64,000 nt of DNA, taken from Vibrio tarriae (lineage in GTDB: Bacteria > Pseudomonadota > Gammaproteobacteria > Enterobacterales > Vibrionaceae). This document shows positions 9,155-17,846 of the stretch, piece after piece. The stretch's first letter is position 1; the number at the start of each line of letters is the position of its first letter. The notes under the pieces are model-generated. The model searched no databases. It saw nothing but the letters and a program-made list of their open reading frames with translations, and had not been told where the DNA came from. The stretch is taken from positions 1,178,001 through 1,242,000 of the forward strand of contig NZ_CP022353.1 of the NCBI RefSeq assembly GCF_002216685.1. The letters are read 5' to 3'. Both the position numbers and the translations under genes were made by a program.

Positions 9155-9231
9155 GCGTCTATAGCTCAGTTGGTTAGAGCACCACCTTGACATGGTGGGG
9201 GTCGGTGGTTCGAGTCCACTTAGACGCACCA
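9155..9231 (+). tRNA. tRNA-Val (anticodon GAC), second copy
   Basis: Near-identical to the first copy 21 bp upstream, with matched changes in the acceptor stem (GCGTCTA pairing with TAGACGC). Anticodon GAC at 9189-9191 and CCA at 9229-9231. The two genes are probably co-transcribed and share the terminator at 9256-9282. Confidence 0.97.
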
Positions 9232-9255
9232 GAATTCGTTCAATATGAACACCAC

Positions 9256-9282
9256 ACAAAGCCCGCTTAATGCGGGCTTTGT
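9256..9282 (+). terminator. Terminator behind the tRNA-Val pair
   Basis: Perfect 11-bp stem (ACAAAGCCCGC / GCGGGCTTTGT) with a 5-base loop, followed by GCTTTT. Confidence 0.85.
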
Positions 9283-9499
9283 GCTTTTCGGAACTTGAGA
9301 AGCCAAGAAGCGCAAATAGCATTTGATGTTTCCTTCCTAATCTTCACTCACAAATCATGGTTTAATTTTTGTCAGCTTTTTGATTCAGTTGACGAAATTT
9401 AAGGAGTAAGCTTGACCGCGAGATGTCCACATCATTCTGATTTTATGAATATCTTAAGTGGGTGTTGTCGTGTTCTAGTGAGTTATCGATGAGGAAGGT

Positions 9500-10933
9500 A
9501 TGTCGCAGCCTGTAGATAGAAAAACCTTTTTGGGCATCTTTTTTACGGTTTTTTTGCCAATGTTTTTGGCGGCCGTTGATCAAACCTTGCTGGCTACCGC
9601 GACGCCTGCGATTGTGCGCGATCTGGGCAACTTGCAACTTTCTTCCTGGATTGCGATTGGTTACATGCTGGCAAGTGCGGCCAGTGTTCCGGTTTACGGC
9701 TGGTTAGGGGATCAGTATGGACGTAAACCGATGTTAATGATTGCGCTGAGTATTTTTGCTTTAGGTTCAATCATTTGTGCTTTTGCAATGAATATGCCGT
9801 GGTTGGTGGCTGGGCGGATTGTACAAGGATTGGGTAGCGGCGGCTTGATGAGCTTGTCGCAAGCCTTGATCGGGGAATTAGTACCGCCCCGCGAGCGTGC
9901 TCGTTTTCAGGGCTATTTTTCCTCACTGTTTGCGGTGGCCAGTATTGGTGGACCAGTGTTAGGCGGTGTATTGGTAACCTACCTTTCTTGGCAATGGCTG
10001 TTTTGGTTTAACCTGCCGCTTGTGGGCATCGCTTTGTATCGACTGGCACGATTTCAATTTGTGCAAAGTTCGCGTAAGTCTGAGGCTTCAATTGATGTGG
10101 CTGGGCTTATCCTGTTTCCCAGTATGATGACTCTCATCATCTATTGGCTTTCGGCTGGCGGGCACTATTTTCCGTGGTTCTCGGTCACCAGCATAAGCCT
10201 AGTGAGTGCATTTGTTTTAACGAGCTTGCTGTTTATCGCCCAGCAAAAGCGAGTCACGGCTTCCTTTTTGCCACTCCGTTTATTGGCGCGTCGTGAAATA
10301 CATATTCCGCTGCTCTCCACGTTCATTTTCGCGGCCTGTTTGTTTGCGCTTATCTTCTTTTTGCCGATTTTTTTACAGCTCGGCTTACGAGTTAACGCAG
10401 CACAATCGGGACTACTGCTTATCCCCCTGTCGTGCGGCATTATTGGTGGCGCCTATACGACCGGTAAAGTGATTGCTAAAACAGGAGTGCCCAAATTTTT
10501 GCCTGTGTTTGGTATGAGTTTAAGTAGCTGCGCCTTTGCTGTGTTGGCGATGTTTTCGCTCTCTGCGCCCGTGGTGAGTGCGATTGCTGCCTTATGTGGT
10601 TTAGGCTTAGGCACTGTGATGCCCTCAACCCAAGTTTTAGTTCAAACGTTGGCAGGTAAAGCCAATTTAGGGCGGATCACTGCGATGGCTTCGTTGAGTC
10701 GCTCGTTAGGGGCATCGGTCGGCACCGCTTTCTTTGGTACATTGATTTACTCCTTACTCCCCGGTTTATCGCCAAACAGTGGTTTGCAGGCGATTGCCGC
10801 ATTGCCACAAAGTGAGATTTTGCATGCTTTTCAAATTGGCTTTGCGGTTGCGGCGCTGCTTGCGTTGCTCGGGGCATTGAATGCGTTGCGCGCTCCGAAA
10901 ATTCAGTTGGATGATTACGCCTTTGACTCTTAA
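9500..10933 (+). CDS. MFS multidrug exporter, EmrB/QacA (DHA2-like) type
   Basis: 477 residues, mostly membrane helices. Family signatures are 'FLAAVDQTLLATATPAIVRDLG' in the first helix (the D-x-T-x-x-x-x-A-x-P pattern of drug/proton antiporters), motif A 'GWLGDQYGRKPML', and motif C-like 'GGPVLGGVLVTYLSWQWLFWFNLP' in the fifth helix, typical of drug exporters. A strong GAGGAAGG site precedes the ATG. It stands alone between the tRNAs and the gal region. The substrate is unknown. Confidence 0.88.
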   Translation: MSQPVDRKTFLGIFFTVFLPMFLAAVDQTLLATATPAIVRDLGNLQLSSWIAIGYMLASAASVPVYGWLGDQYGRKPMLMIALSIFALGSIICAFAMNMPWLVAGRIVQGLGSGGLMSLSQALIGELVPPRERARFQGYFSSLFAVASIGGPVLGGVLVTYLSWQWLFWFNLPLVGIALYRLARFQFVQSSRKSEASIDVAGLILFPSMMTLIIYWLSAGGHYFPWFSVTSISLVSAFVLTSLLFIAQQKRVTASFLPLRLLARREIHIPLLSTFIFAACLFALIFFLPIFLQLGLRVNAAQSGLLLIPLSCGIIGGAYTTGKVIAKTGVPKFLPVFGMSLSSCAFAVLAMFSLSAPVVSAIAALCGLGLGTVMPSTQVLVQTLAGKANLGRITAMASLSRSLGASVGTAFFGTLIYSLLPGLSPNSGLQAIAALPQSEILHAFQIGFAVAALLALLGALNALRAPKIQLDDYAFDS

Positions 10934-10940
10934 ATATCAC

Positions 10941-10968
10941 TATACCTAAACGATTTGGAGTTGCAGGT
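10941..10968. repeat. ERIC-like repeat fragment (one terminal arm)
   Basis: 'TATACCTAAACGATTTGG' followed by AGTTGCAGGT matches the terminal arm (in reverse orientation) of the full repeat at 49933-50060. Only about 28 bp remain. Confidence 0.7.
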
Positions 10969-11000
10969 GCAGTAACCAGATTGACTCGCCCTGTACGCTT

Positions 11001-11018
11001 TGTGTAAACGTTTAACTT
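11001..11018. promoter_or_regulatory. GalR/LacI-type operator, upstream copy
   Basis: TGTGTAAACGTTTAACTT has the CG-centred, GTAAAC/GTTTAA half-site pattern of GalR/GalS operators. It lies 215 bp (centre to centre) before the second operator at 11216-11233. Confidence 0.65.
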
Positions 11019-11215
11019 TGATGCTTGATGAGAGCATGACATCTCTCCCTCAATTTGGCGGAGTACCACGCGCAATGCGCTGTCACTGACCGTCAACCAT
11101 TCCCGTTGATTGGGTGTTCCTTGTCTGCTATTGCTTTGACATCCATTACCTTTTTATCAGACTTCACAATATGCGGCGTTTAGCGTAGATGATTTTGGCT
11201 GCCTTAGTGATAACT

Positions 11216-11233
11216 TGTGAAAGCGTTTACACA
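11216..11233. promoter_or_regulatory. GalR/LacI-type operator, galT-proximal copy
   Basis: TGTGAAAGCGTTTACACA is an almost perfect palindrome centred on CG, matching the GalR operator pattern. It lies about 145 bp before the galT start. A CRP-like site (TGCGA-N6-TCACA, 11235-11250) is directly adjacent, suggesting galactose and catabolite control of galTKM. Confidence 0.75.
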
Positions 11234-11234
11234 G

Positions 11235-11250
11235 TGCGATTCACTTCACA
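11235..11250. promoter_or_regulatory. Possible CRP site before galT
   Basis: TGCGATTCACTTCACA fits TGTGA-N6-TCACA with one mismatch. It is directly next to the GalR-like operator. Confidence 0.45.
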
Positions 11251-11376
11251 GAATGTTCGATAGTAGGATTGCTATGCTTGGTAAAAGGCTGGACTGTGCG
11301 TCGTGAGCCTACTGTTTGATCTTTGCTAACTGCCTTCTCACTCGATTGTTGCAGTGGAGGGCGTGAGAGAGTGTTC

Positions 11377-12441
11377 ATGTCTGAGCTTAAGTTTAATCCT
11401 GTCGATCATCCACACCGTCGATATAACCCATTGACTGGGCAGTGGATCCTCGTTTCACCTCACCGAGCAAAGCGTCCATGGAGTGGGGCCGATGAGAAAC
11501 CGGCGCTCGCTGAGTTGCCCAGCTATGATGCGCAATGCTTTTTGTGTCCAAGCAATGCTCGTATTTCTGGGGATGTGAATCCCAACTATAGCGGCACTTA
11601 TGTGTTCAATAACGATTTTGCTGCGCTGATGACGGATTCTCCAGCAGCGCCAGAGTCCGATAATCCGCTGTTCAAAACTCAAGGGGTTCGTGGTTTGAGT
11701 CGGGTGATCTGTTTTTCTCCTGATCATAGCAAAACGCTGCCAGAGTTACCCGTGCATAAGATTCGTGGCGTGATAGAGACATGGAACGAACAAATCGAAG
11801 AGCTCGGTAAAGAGTATATTTGGGTGCAAGCTTTTGAGAACAAAGGTGAAACTATGGGCTGCTCTCAGCCGCATCCCCATGGACAGATCTGGGCGAACAG
11901 TTTTTTACCCAACGAAATAGAACGCAAAGAGCAGCACCTCAAGGCTTATTACCAACAATATGGCCGCAATTTGCTGGTGGATTACGTACAAGCCGAGCGA
12001 AAAGATGGCGCGCGAACCGTGGTGGAAACCGAACATTGGTTAGCGGTGGTGCCCTATTGGGCGGCTTGGCCGTTTGAAACCCTGTTGTTGCCCAAAACTC
12101 ATATTCGCCGCATGAGTGAGCTCAATGATGAGCAGCGTGATGATCTTGCACTTGCCATCAAAAAACTGACTAGCCGCTACGACAATTTATTCCAATGTGC
12201 TTTTCCATATTCGATGGGCTGGCACTTTGCGCCATTTTTTGAAGCGGGTACCGACATTAACCACTGGCAGTTGCACGCGCTGTTTTATCCGCCGCTGCTA
12301 CGTAGCGCAACCATTCGCAAGTTTATGGTTGGCTATGAAATGCTGGCAGAAAGCCAACGTGATTTAACCGCAGAGCAGGCCGCAGAGCGTTTACGCGCGG
12401 TGAGTGATATTCACTACAAAGAACAGCATAACCATCAATAA
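11377..12441 (+). CDS. galT: Galactose-1-phosphate uridylyltransferase
   Basis: Leloir pathway enzyme that exchanges galactose-1-phosphate and UDP-glucose. 354 residues. Zinc ligands lie in '[10 protein letters not shown]' and the uridylylated His in '[13 protein letters not shown]' (HPH motif). The '[10 protein letters not shown]' and '[15 protein letters not shown]' segments are typical of class I GalT. The start is the ATG at 11377 ([18 protein letters not shown]); the frame is open upstream but the family starts here. First gene of galTKM; no galE is in the window. Confidence 0.97.
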   Translation: MSELKFNPVDHPHRRYNPLTGQWILVSPHRAKRPWSGADEKPALAELPSYDAQCFLCPSNARISGDVNPNYSGTYVFNNDFAALMTDSPAAPESDNPLFKTQGVRGLSRVICFSPDHSKTLPELPVHKIRGVIETWNEQIEELGKEYIWVQAFENKGETMGCSQPHPHGQIWANSFLPNEIERKEQHLKAYYQQYGRNLLVDYVQAERKDGARTVVETEHWLAVVPYWAAWPFETLLLPKTHIRRMSELNDEQRDDLALAIKKLTSRYDNLFQCAFPYSMGWHFAPFFEAGTDINHWQLHALFYPPLLRSATIRKFMVGYEMLAESQRDLTAEQAAERLRAVSDIHYKEQHNHQ

Positions 12442-12506
12442 GAGATATTTTGAGCAGCGTATCGCCAATGCCAGCGCCGCTCTCCCCATTTAAAGTGAGA
12501 AGCCCT

Positions 12507-13673
12507 ATGTCTGAATTAATCCAAAACGTGACTACAACCTTTGCACAACTCTTTGGCTATGATGCTACACACCTTGTGCAAGCTCCGGGGCGGGTCAATT
12601 TGATCGGTGAGCACACCGACTACAACGATGGCTTTGTGCTGCCTTGTGCGATTAACTACCAAACCGTCGTGGCTACAGCCAAACGGGAAGACTCTCGAGT
12701 GCGTTTGGTCGCCGTCGATTACGACAATGACACGGACGAATTTGACCTGCGAGAAGAGATTGCCTTTCAGCCTAAAAAAATGTGGTCGAACTACATTCGC
12801 GGCGTCATTAAATGCTTGATTGAACGTGGTTTTGAGTTTAATGGCGCAGATATTGTGGTTTCAGGTAACGTACCTCAAGGGGCGGGGCTCAGTTCCTCGG
12901 CGGCTTTAGAAGTCGTGATTGGGCAAACTTTTAAAGAGCTTTACCAGCTAAAAATCAGTCAGGCGGAGATCGCCCTCAATGGCCAGCAAGCGGAGAACCA
13001 GTTTGTCGGTTGTAACTGCGGCATTATGGATCAGATGATCTCGGCGCAGGGGCAAGCGAACCATGCCATGTTGCTTGATTGTCGTAGCTTGCAAACCGAG
13101 GCCGTTGCGATGCCAGAGCAGATGGCAGTGGTGATCCTCAATTCCAATAAAAAACGCGGCTTGGTAGAGAGTGAATACAATACCCGTCGTCAGCAATGCG
13201 AAGCCGCAGCCAAAACTTTTGGTGTGAAAGCGCTTCGCGATGTCACTTTGGCGCAATTGACTGCAAAGCAGGCCGAACTTGATCCTGTGGTGGCCAAACG
13301 TGCGCGCCATGTCATCACGGAAAATGAACGCACTTTACATGCCGCTCAGGCACTGCGTGAAGGAAACATGACGCGCTTAGGCGAGTTAATGGCCGCTTCT
13401 CACGCTTCGATGCGTGATGATTTTGAAATTACCGTCAAGGAGATAGATACGCTGGTCGAGATTGTTCAATCTGTGATTGGCGATCAAGGTGGTGTGCGGA
13501 TGACCGGCGGCGGTTTTGGTGGTTGTGTGGTTGCCCTCGTACATCCGACGCAAGTAGAAGCGGTGCAGCAAGCAGTGGCTGAACACTATGAAGCTGCGAC
13601 AGGGCTTAAGGCATCGATCTATGTCTGCCATGCAACTTCGGGCGCGGGATTGGTTGAGCTTGCACAAGGTTAG
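12507..13673 (+). CDS. galK: Galactokinase
   Basis: Phosphorylates galactose with ATP; cytoplasmic GHMP kinase of 388 residues. Motif 1 '[22 protein letters not shown]' (substrate binding), motif 2 '[17 protein letters not shown]' (phosphate loop) and motif 3 '[14 protein letters not shown]' are all intact. The ATG at 12507, behind GAGAAG, gives the usual N-terminus. It ends 2 bp before galM. Control is expected from the two operators upstream of galT. Confidence 0.97.
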   Translation: MSELIQNVTTTFAQLFGYDATHLVQAPGRVNLIGEHTDYNDGFVLPCAINYQTVVATAKREDSRVRLVAVDYDNDTDEFDLREEIAFQPKKMWSNYIRGVIKCLIERGFEFNGADIVVSGNVPQGAGLSSSAALEVVIGQTFKELYQLKISQAEIALNGQQAENQFVGCNCGIMDQMISAQGQANHAMLLDCRSLQTEAVAMPEQMAVVILNSNKKRGLVESEYNTRRQQCEAAAKTFGVKALRDVTLAQLTAKQAELDPVVAKRARHVITENERTLHAAQALREGNMTRLGELMAASHASMRDDFEITVKEIDTLVEIVQSVIGDQGGVRMTGGGFGGCVVALVHPTQVEAVQQAVAEHYEAATGLKASIYVCHATSGAGLVELAQG

Positions 13674-13675
13674 AG

Positions 13676-14728
13676 ATGAACGCGTTATTCACCAGCATGA
13701 CAGCACAGGCCGCCTATGATGGTCAGCCTGCCAAGCTTATTGAGCTCACTAACCGCCGCGGTATGCGTGTGGTAGTGATGGATATCGGTGCCACTTGGCT
13801 CAGTTGCACTTTACCGATGGGCGATGAATCAAGAGAAGTGCTACTTGGCGTAAGCAGCATGGATGATTTTGTGCGCCAAGGCAGTTATTTAGGCGCAACG
13901 GTGGGGCGTTATGCCAATCGGATTGCGCGTGGCGAACTCAAGATAGGGACACAAACATATGCTTTGTCGGTCAATCAAGCTGGCAATACGTTACACGGTG
14001 GCGTTGTTGGGTTTGATCGTCGTCGCTGGCAAATCACGCAGCAAAGCGCACAGCATGTGACCTTTCAACTGCTTTCTGCTGACGGAGATCAAGGCTTTCC
14101 GGGCAACCTCCACGTTGCAGTGACCTACCGGTTGGATGAGCAAGGTGGGGTGAATATCGACTACCAAGCCACCACCGATCGTGCGACCTCCGTGAATCTG
14201 ACGAACCACGCCTACTTTAATTTGAATGGCGCTGAGCAAGGTAGTGATTGCCTCAATCATCAGCTCTGGATTGATGCAAAGCAGTTCTTACCAACGGATG
14301 CCTCGGGTATCCCGCTCGGGGAGTTGCAATCGGTACTGGGTAGCGGTTTTGATTTCACTCAACCGAAAAGGGTTGGGGAAGATTTGCTTCAAGATAAACA
14401 GCAAATCCGTGCGAAAGGCTATGACCACAGTTATTTCTTTTCGCCAGAGCGTGATATGCACACGCCTATCGCTAAGGTGTGGTCTGCCGATGAGAAAGTG
14501 CAACTGCTCGTCAGTACGGATAAACCTGCTATGCAGCTTTATACCGGTAATTGGTTGGCGGGAACACCCAATCGCCTTGGTTCGCACTACAAGGATTATG
14601 CAGGCCTCGCTTTAGAAACGCAGTTTTTACCCGATTCCCCTCGTCATCCAGAATGGCCGCAACCGAGCTGCATCCTGCAACCCGGAGAAGTCTATCGCTA
14701 TCAAACACGCTATCAGTTTGTTTTTTAA
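13676..14728 (+). CDS. galM: Aldose 1-epimerase (galactose mutarotase)
   Basis: Interconverts beta- and alpha-D-galactose to feed galactokinase. 350 residues. The fold's landmarks are present: 'GRYANRIARG', 'LHGGVVGFDRRRW' (His), 'NLTNHAYFNLNG' (catalytic His) and 'ALETQFLPDSPRHPEWP' (catalytic Glu). It starts 2 bp behind galK and ends 17 bp from the convergent GGDEF gene, closing the gal operon. Confidence 0.95.
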   Translation: MNALFTSMTAQAAYDGQPAKLIELTNRRGMRVVVMDIGATWLSCTLPMGDESREVLLGVSSMDDFVRQGSYLGATVGRYANRIARGELKIGTQTYALSVNQAGNTLHGGVVGFDRRRWQITQQSAQHVTFQLLSADGDQGFPGNLHVAVTYRLDEQGGVNIDYQATTDRATSVNLTNHAYFNLNGAEQGSDCLNHQLWIDAKQFLPTDASGIPLGELQSVLGSGFDFTQPKRVGEDLLQDKQQIRAKGYDHSYFFSPERDMHTPIAKVWSADEKVQLLVSTDKPAMQLYTGNWLAGTPNRLGSHYKDYAGLALETQFLPDSPRHPEWPQPSCILQPGEVYRYQTRYQFVF

Positions 14729-14745
14729 CATCTTGGGCATAAGAC

Positions 14746-16035
14746 TCAGCACTGAATCGGTAAATCTGCTGCTGAGTCATTCTCTTTCTCGCTGTCGGCA
14801 ACCACTTGGTTACGTCCTGCTTCTTTTGCTTGATAGAGTGCAGTATCTGCCCGCGAAATAGCAGCGGGTAAACTACCATCGATAAAAGTAAAACCAATCG
14901 AAATCGTTGTTCCGTACAAGCTATGATCGTCTTTAACTCGCTGACGCAATCGGTCGAGCATGTGCCAAGCTTCTTTGTTTGAATGGGCTTGGAACAATAG
15001 TAAAAACTCTTCTCCACCAAAGCGGATAATGGTGTCTCCATCTCGGACATTTTTGCGCAGACAAGAGGCCACCGCCTGTAGAATGCGATCTCCGGTAATG
15101 TGCCCATATTGGTCATTAATTTTCTTAAAGTGATCGATGTCGATCATCGCGGCAATGGAGTGAGGGTGTTCAATAAACTTAGTACTGATTTTATTCAGAA
15201 AATGTCGGTTATTGAGCCGAGTTAAGTTGTCGATATAAACATGACGCTGCGCCGCCACTTTTTGTAGATTGAGTCGAGTGAGGAACCAAGTCAAAGTCAG
15301 TAACAGGGTTAAACTGGCCGACATTACCCAGTAAATAAGATTAAACAAGCGTACTTTGTCGTTAAGCACACTGATCAATTGATATTCACCAAGGTGCCAA
15401 CGAAGAAAGCTCAACTCCATGTTTTCAAACTGCAAAGTCCCGTAATCATCTCGGTGGCGCAAAATCGTGTAATTCAGTAGAGCGTTATAGTGTGCAATCG
15501 GATTATCTAAGAACTGAATGTGATTACCGCGAACCAAGACCAAGCTGATGTTTTTCTGTGGTGCTGGCCAAAATGAAGCATGGTTGAACCATAGCACTCG
15601 GATCTGTTTGCCTTGCACTTGAAAAAATAGGATAGAACCTTCTGCAAACGTGATGTTTACTGAGGTAGAAGCGACAAAATCACTTGCTGAAGTGGTGGAT
15701 TGAACCGCATCGATAATGCTCAACGGGCATTGTTGTGGGGAATTCTCATCCAGCACACATAAATTGCCATGGTACAGATTGAAGAATTCTTGCAACTGTG
15801 GAGTCAATGTGTGGGTTTCTAGATGTTCTAGAATCAGGCTTGCGTAGTCAATACGGGTTTTCTGTAGTTCGACAGTCAGTTGCAATTGCTCTTTTTCATA
15901 AGCGTGGATCTTATCTTCAAACAATAACTTAGGCGTGTTAATCAATACTATGCTGACCGCTATCATCCCGATAATGATCAGTTCTCCGCGTATAGAGCGA
16001 AACGCAATTCTCCAGCGGTTATCTGTGTCCATCAT
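14746..16035 (-). CDS. Diguanylate cyclase with periplasmic sensor region
   Basis: 429 residues. One membrane helix lies at about 19-35, then a periplasmic region (about 36-230), a second helix at about 232-252, and the GGDEF domain (about 265-420). The active site is GGEEF (340-344) and the inhibitory site RDGD (331-334) is correctly spaced, so the enzyme should be active and product-inhibited. 'MIDIDHFKKINDQYGH' holds the metal-binding Asp. The EAL gene lies directly upstream on the same strand (82 bp), so synthesis and breakdown of cyclic di-GMP may be set together. Confidence 0.92.
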   Translation of the reverse strand: MMDTDNRWRIAFRSIRGELIIIGMIAVSIVLINTPKLLFEDKIHAYEKEQLQLTVELQKTRIDYASLILEHLETHTLTPQLQEFFNLYHGNLCVLDENSPQQCPLSIIDAVQSTTSASDFVASTSVNITFAEGSILFFQVQGKQIRVLWFNHASFWPAPQKNISLVLVRGNHIQFLDNPIAHYNALLNYTILRHRDDYGTLQFENMELSFLRWHLGEYQLISVLNDKVRLFNLIYWVMSASLTLLLTLTWFLTRLNLQKVAAQRHVYIDNLTRLNNRHFLNKISTKFIEHPHSIAAMIDIDHFKKINDQYGHITGDRILQAVASCLRKNVRDGDTIIRFGGEEFLLLFQAHSNKEAWHMLDRLRQRVKDDHSLYGTTISIGFTFIDGSLPAAISRADTALYQAKEAGRNQVVADSEKENDSAADLPIQC

Positions 16036-16117
16036 TCTTTTTATTCATCACATCCGGTGTATATACGCTAATCCCAATCCTTGGTTTCCCAGCAAGTAAG
16101 CAGGAGATAACTTGAGG

Positions 16118-16972
16118 CTATAACGCAGACATACGTGGAGTATCTTGAAACATTAGGTACTGAAGAGGCGTTTCTGTACGAGCTGACTCGATGTTTAAGA
16201 CCGTGGCAGAGGAAAAACTCTGCGAATGATATATTCGCTGAGGCGTAAGTTGAGGGCGACCGAATAAATACCCTTGGACTAACTCGATACCTAAATCCGC
16301 TATGGCCAAAAGTTCGGAGCGCGTTTCTACTCCCTCTGCAATTAATTGGCAATCAAGTTGTTCTGCCAGTTGTACCAAACTACGCACAAATTTCAGTTTG
16401 ATTGGGTTACTGTCAATGTTATGGATAAAGTAGCGATCAATTTTCACAAAATCCGGCTGTAATTCAGACCACAGTTTTAATCCTGAATACCCAGAGCCCA
16501 TATCATCAATCGCTATTGAAAATCCTTGTGCTTGTAGATGTTGAACCGAGTTTTTCAACTCATCCAACTGCAATGCAGGGGTGCGCTCAGAAATTTCAAA
16601 CACGACCTGATTGGCGGATAGACGGTGACGCTGCATCAATTGTGGTAATTCCCACTGGTGCTGTTGTGAATGCAGCAACATATCTGGGCTCAGGTTGATA
16701 AAAAGCTGTGAATCGATCCCAAAGCTTGACCAAGCTGCCGCCGCCTTGTGTACACAAATTTTCTCTAACTCGGGTAAGCGCTGGCACTGTTCAGCCGCTT
16801 CAAACAGAGAACCCGCCGTATGAAGAGGACTTTGTTGAGGGCCTCGACTGAGCGACTCGTACCCTATAGCATGCTCGCTCGCAAGGTGCACAATGGGTTG
16901 GAATAGCGGGGTAATGCGCTGTTTGCGCAAAATATCACTCAATTCATTTTGGTAGGGGTGGATGTGATTCAT
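16118..16972 (-). CDS. EAL-domain cyclic di-GMP phosphodiesterase
   Basis: A stand-alone EAL domain of 284 residues, apparently cytoplasmic. All catalytic positions are present: Glu39 in 'YESLSRG' (ESL variant of EAL), Asn93 in 'FINLSP', Glu125 in 'VVFEISER', Asp156/157 in 'AIDDMGSGYSG', Lys177 in 'FVKIDR', Glu213 in 'IAEGVET' and Gln233 in 'VQGYLFGRP'. It should hydrolyse cyclic di-GMP. It is transcribed toward the GGDEF gene. Upstream is the long gene-poor stretch from 16973. Confidence 0.93.
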   Translation of the reverse strand: MNHIHPYQNELSDILRKQRITPLFQPIVHLASEHAIGYESLSRGPQQSPLHTAGSLFEAAEQCQRLPELEKICVHKAAAAWSSFGIDSQLFINLSPDMLLHSQQHQWELPQLMQRHRLSANQVVFEISERTPALQLDELKNSVQHLQAQGFSIAIDDMGSGYSGLKLWSELQPDFVKIDRYFIHNIDSNPIKLKFVRSLVQLAEQLDCQLIAEGVETRSELLAIADLGIELVQGYLFGRPQLTPQRIYHSQSFSSATVLNIESARTETPLQYLMFQDTPRMSAL

Positions 16973-17846
16973 GGTTGTCCACTAGTACTTATGCATTAAA
17001 CGCAGCAAGATTAGAGAGTTGTTATGACAGTTTTATTAATTAATCTCCAATTTTCTGCAGCATAGCATCGAGTTTGTACTCTTGTTGTTTGAAGTCAAAG
17101 TATGTGATTGGGATGAGCAAACATAGCCAACACCGTTATCGTAGATCATTACCATTATTGCATTACGGTATTGTTTGTATGAGGAAATAAATACACTCTA
17201 CTATTTTTTTAAGTCCCTGAATTGTGGTAGCAAGATAACGATATCTTTTAATAGGAAAATTTAGTACCGACATTTCATCAGATAATGTCTATGTTTCATA
17301 GCGTAGGAATTAAAACGCTAAGTGTTGTGATGAATATCATAATGTCTGCAAGTGAGGAATAGTTAGTTACTTTTGGTGATCGGAATCCACGAATAAGTGT
17401 ATTCCAATAATAACCTTCGTCACGCCGATGAGATTAGAAATAACGAGACCTGAAAAAGTGGGTAAGCCCAACTCATCCGTGAATGGTTAATGCGAGAGGT
17501 TCGATCAATTTTCTGTATCGCATTTGGAGTTAAGATGCGTCTTTTTAAAAATCGAACGGTTTTATGAAACTGAAAAATATCGAGAGCTAATTTAATAATT
17601 ACTAATGAATATTATGAAGCAGTGTCACAAATACTCTGAGCAAAATAACGCCATACGATAAATAGCAATCAAGATAAATTAATACAACTTTGGTTTAAAT
17701 CGTTTTTCTCTATTAAATTCATCGTTATTTCCCATTTAGTGAAAATGGTTATTTGCCCGTATATTCTTGCTGGGCAGAAAAGAGCTTTTGATTTCTTCAT
17801 TCTCCGCAACGTCGGTCAGAATGGCAGGTCGCATTGGAGAGCAACC
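16973..17846. other. Gene-poor, AT-rich region between the EAL gene and katB
   Basis: About 870 bp without a convincing gene. It holds one ERIC-like fragment (17099-17138) and presumably the katB promoter. The longest open stretch, in the katB frame, lacks gene features before 17847. In V. cholerae I recall the acetoin operon (alsR, alsD, alsS and a reductase) at this position; it is not here. Confidence 0.6.
17099..17138. repeat. ERIC-like repeat fragment (central part)
   Basis: 'TATGTGATTGGGATGAGC' followed by 'CATAGCCAACACCG' matches the inner part of the reverse of the full repeat at 49933-50060. The outer arms are missing. Confidence 0.7.

Noticed and set aside
9057..9231. tRNA-Val pair as a genomic-island attachment site
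   Set aside because: No integrase gene and no repeat of the tRNA 3' end was seen beyond the second tRNA copy itself, which is a complete gene.
10677..11096. 139-codon open frame on the minus strand
   Set aside because: It overlaps the end of the MFS gene and the gal control region, has no ribosome site and no gene-like composition.
14529..15116. 195-codon open frame on the minus strand
   Set aside because: It runs across the ends of galM and the GGDEF gene, which are both well supported; a chance open frame.
17400..17560. Possible riboswitch in the AT-rich stretch before katB
   Set aside because: A few short stems can be drawn, but no conserved riboswitch core (for example cyclic di-GMP type) is visible.
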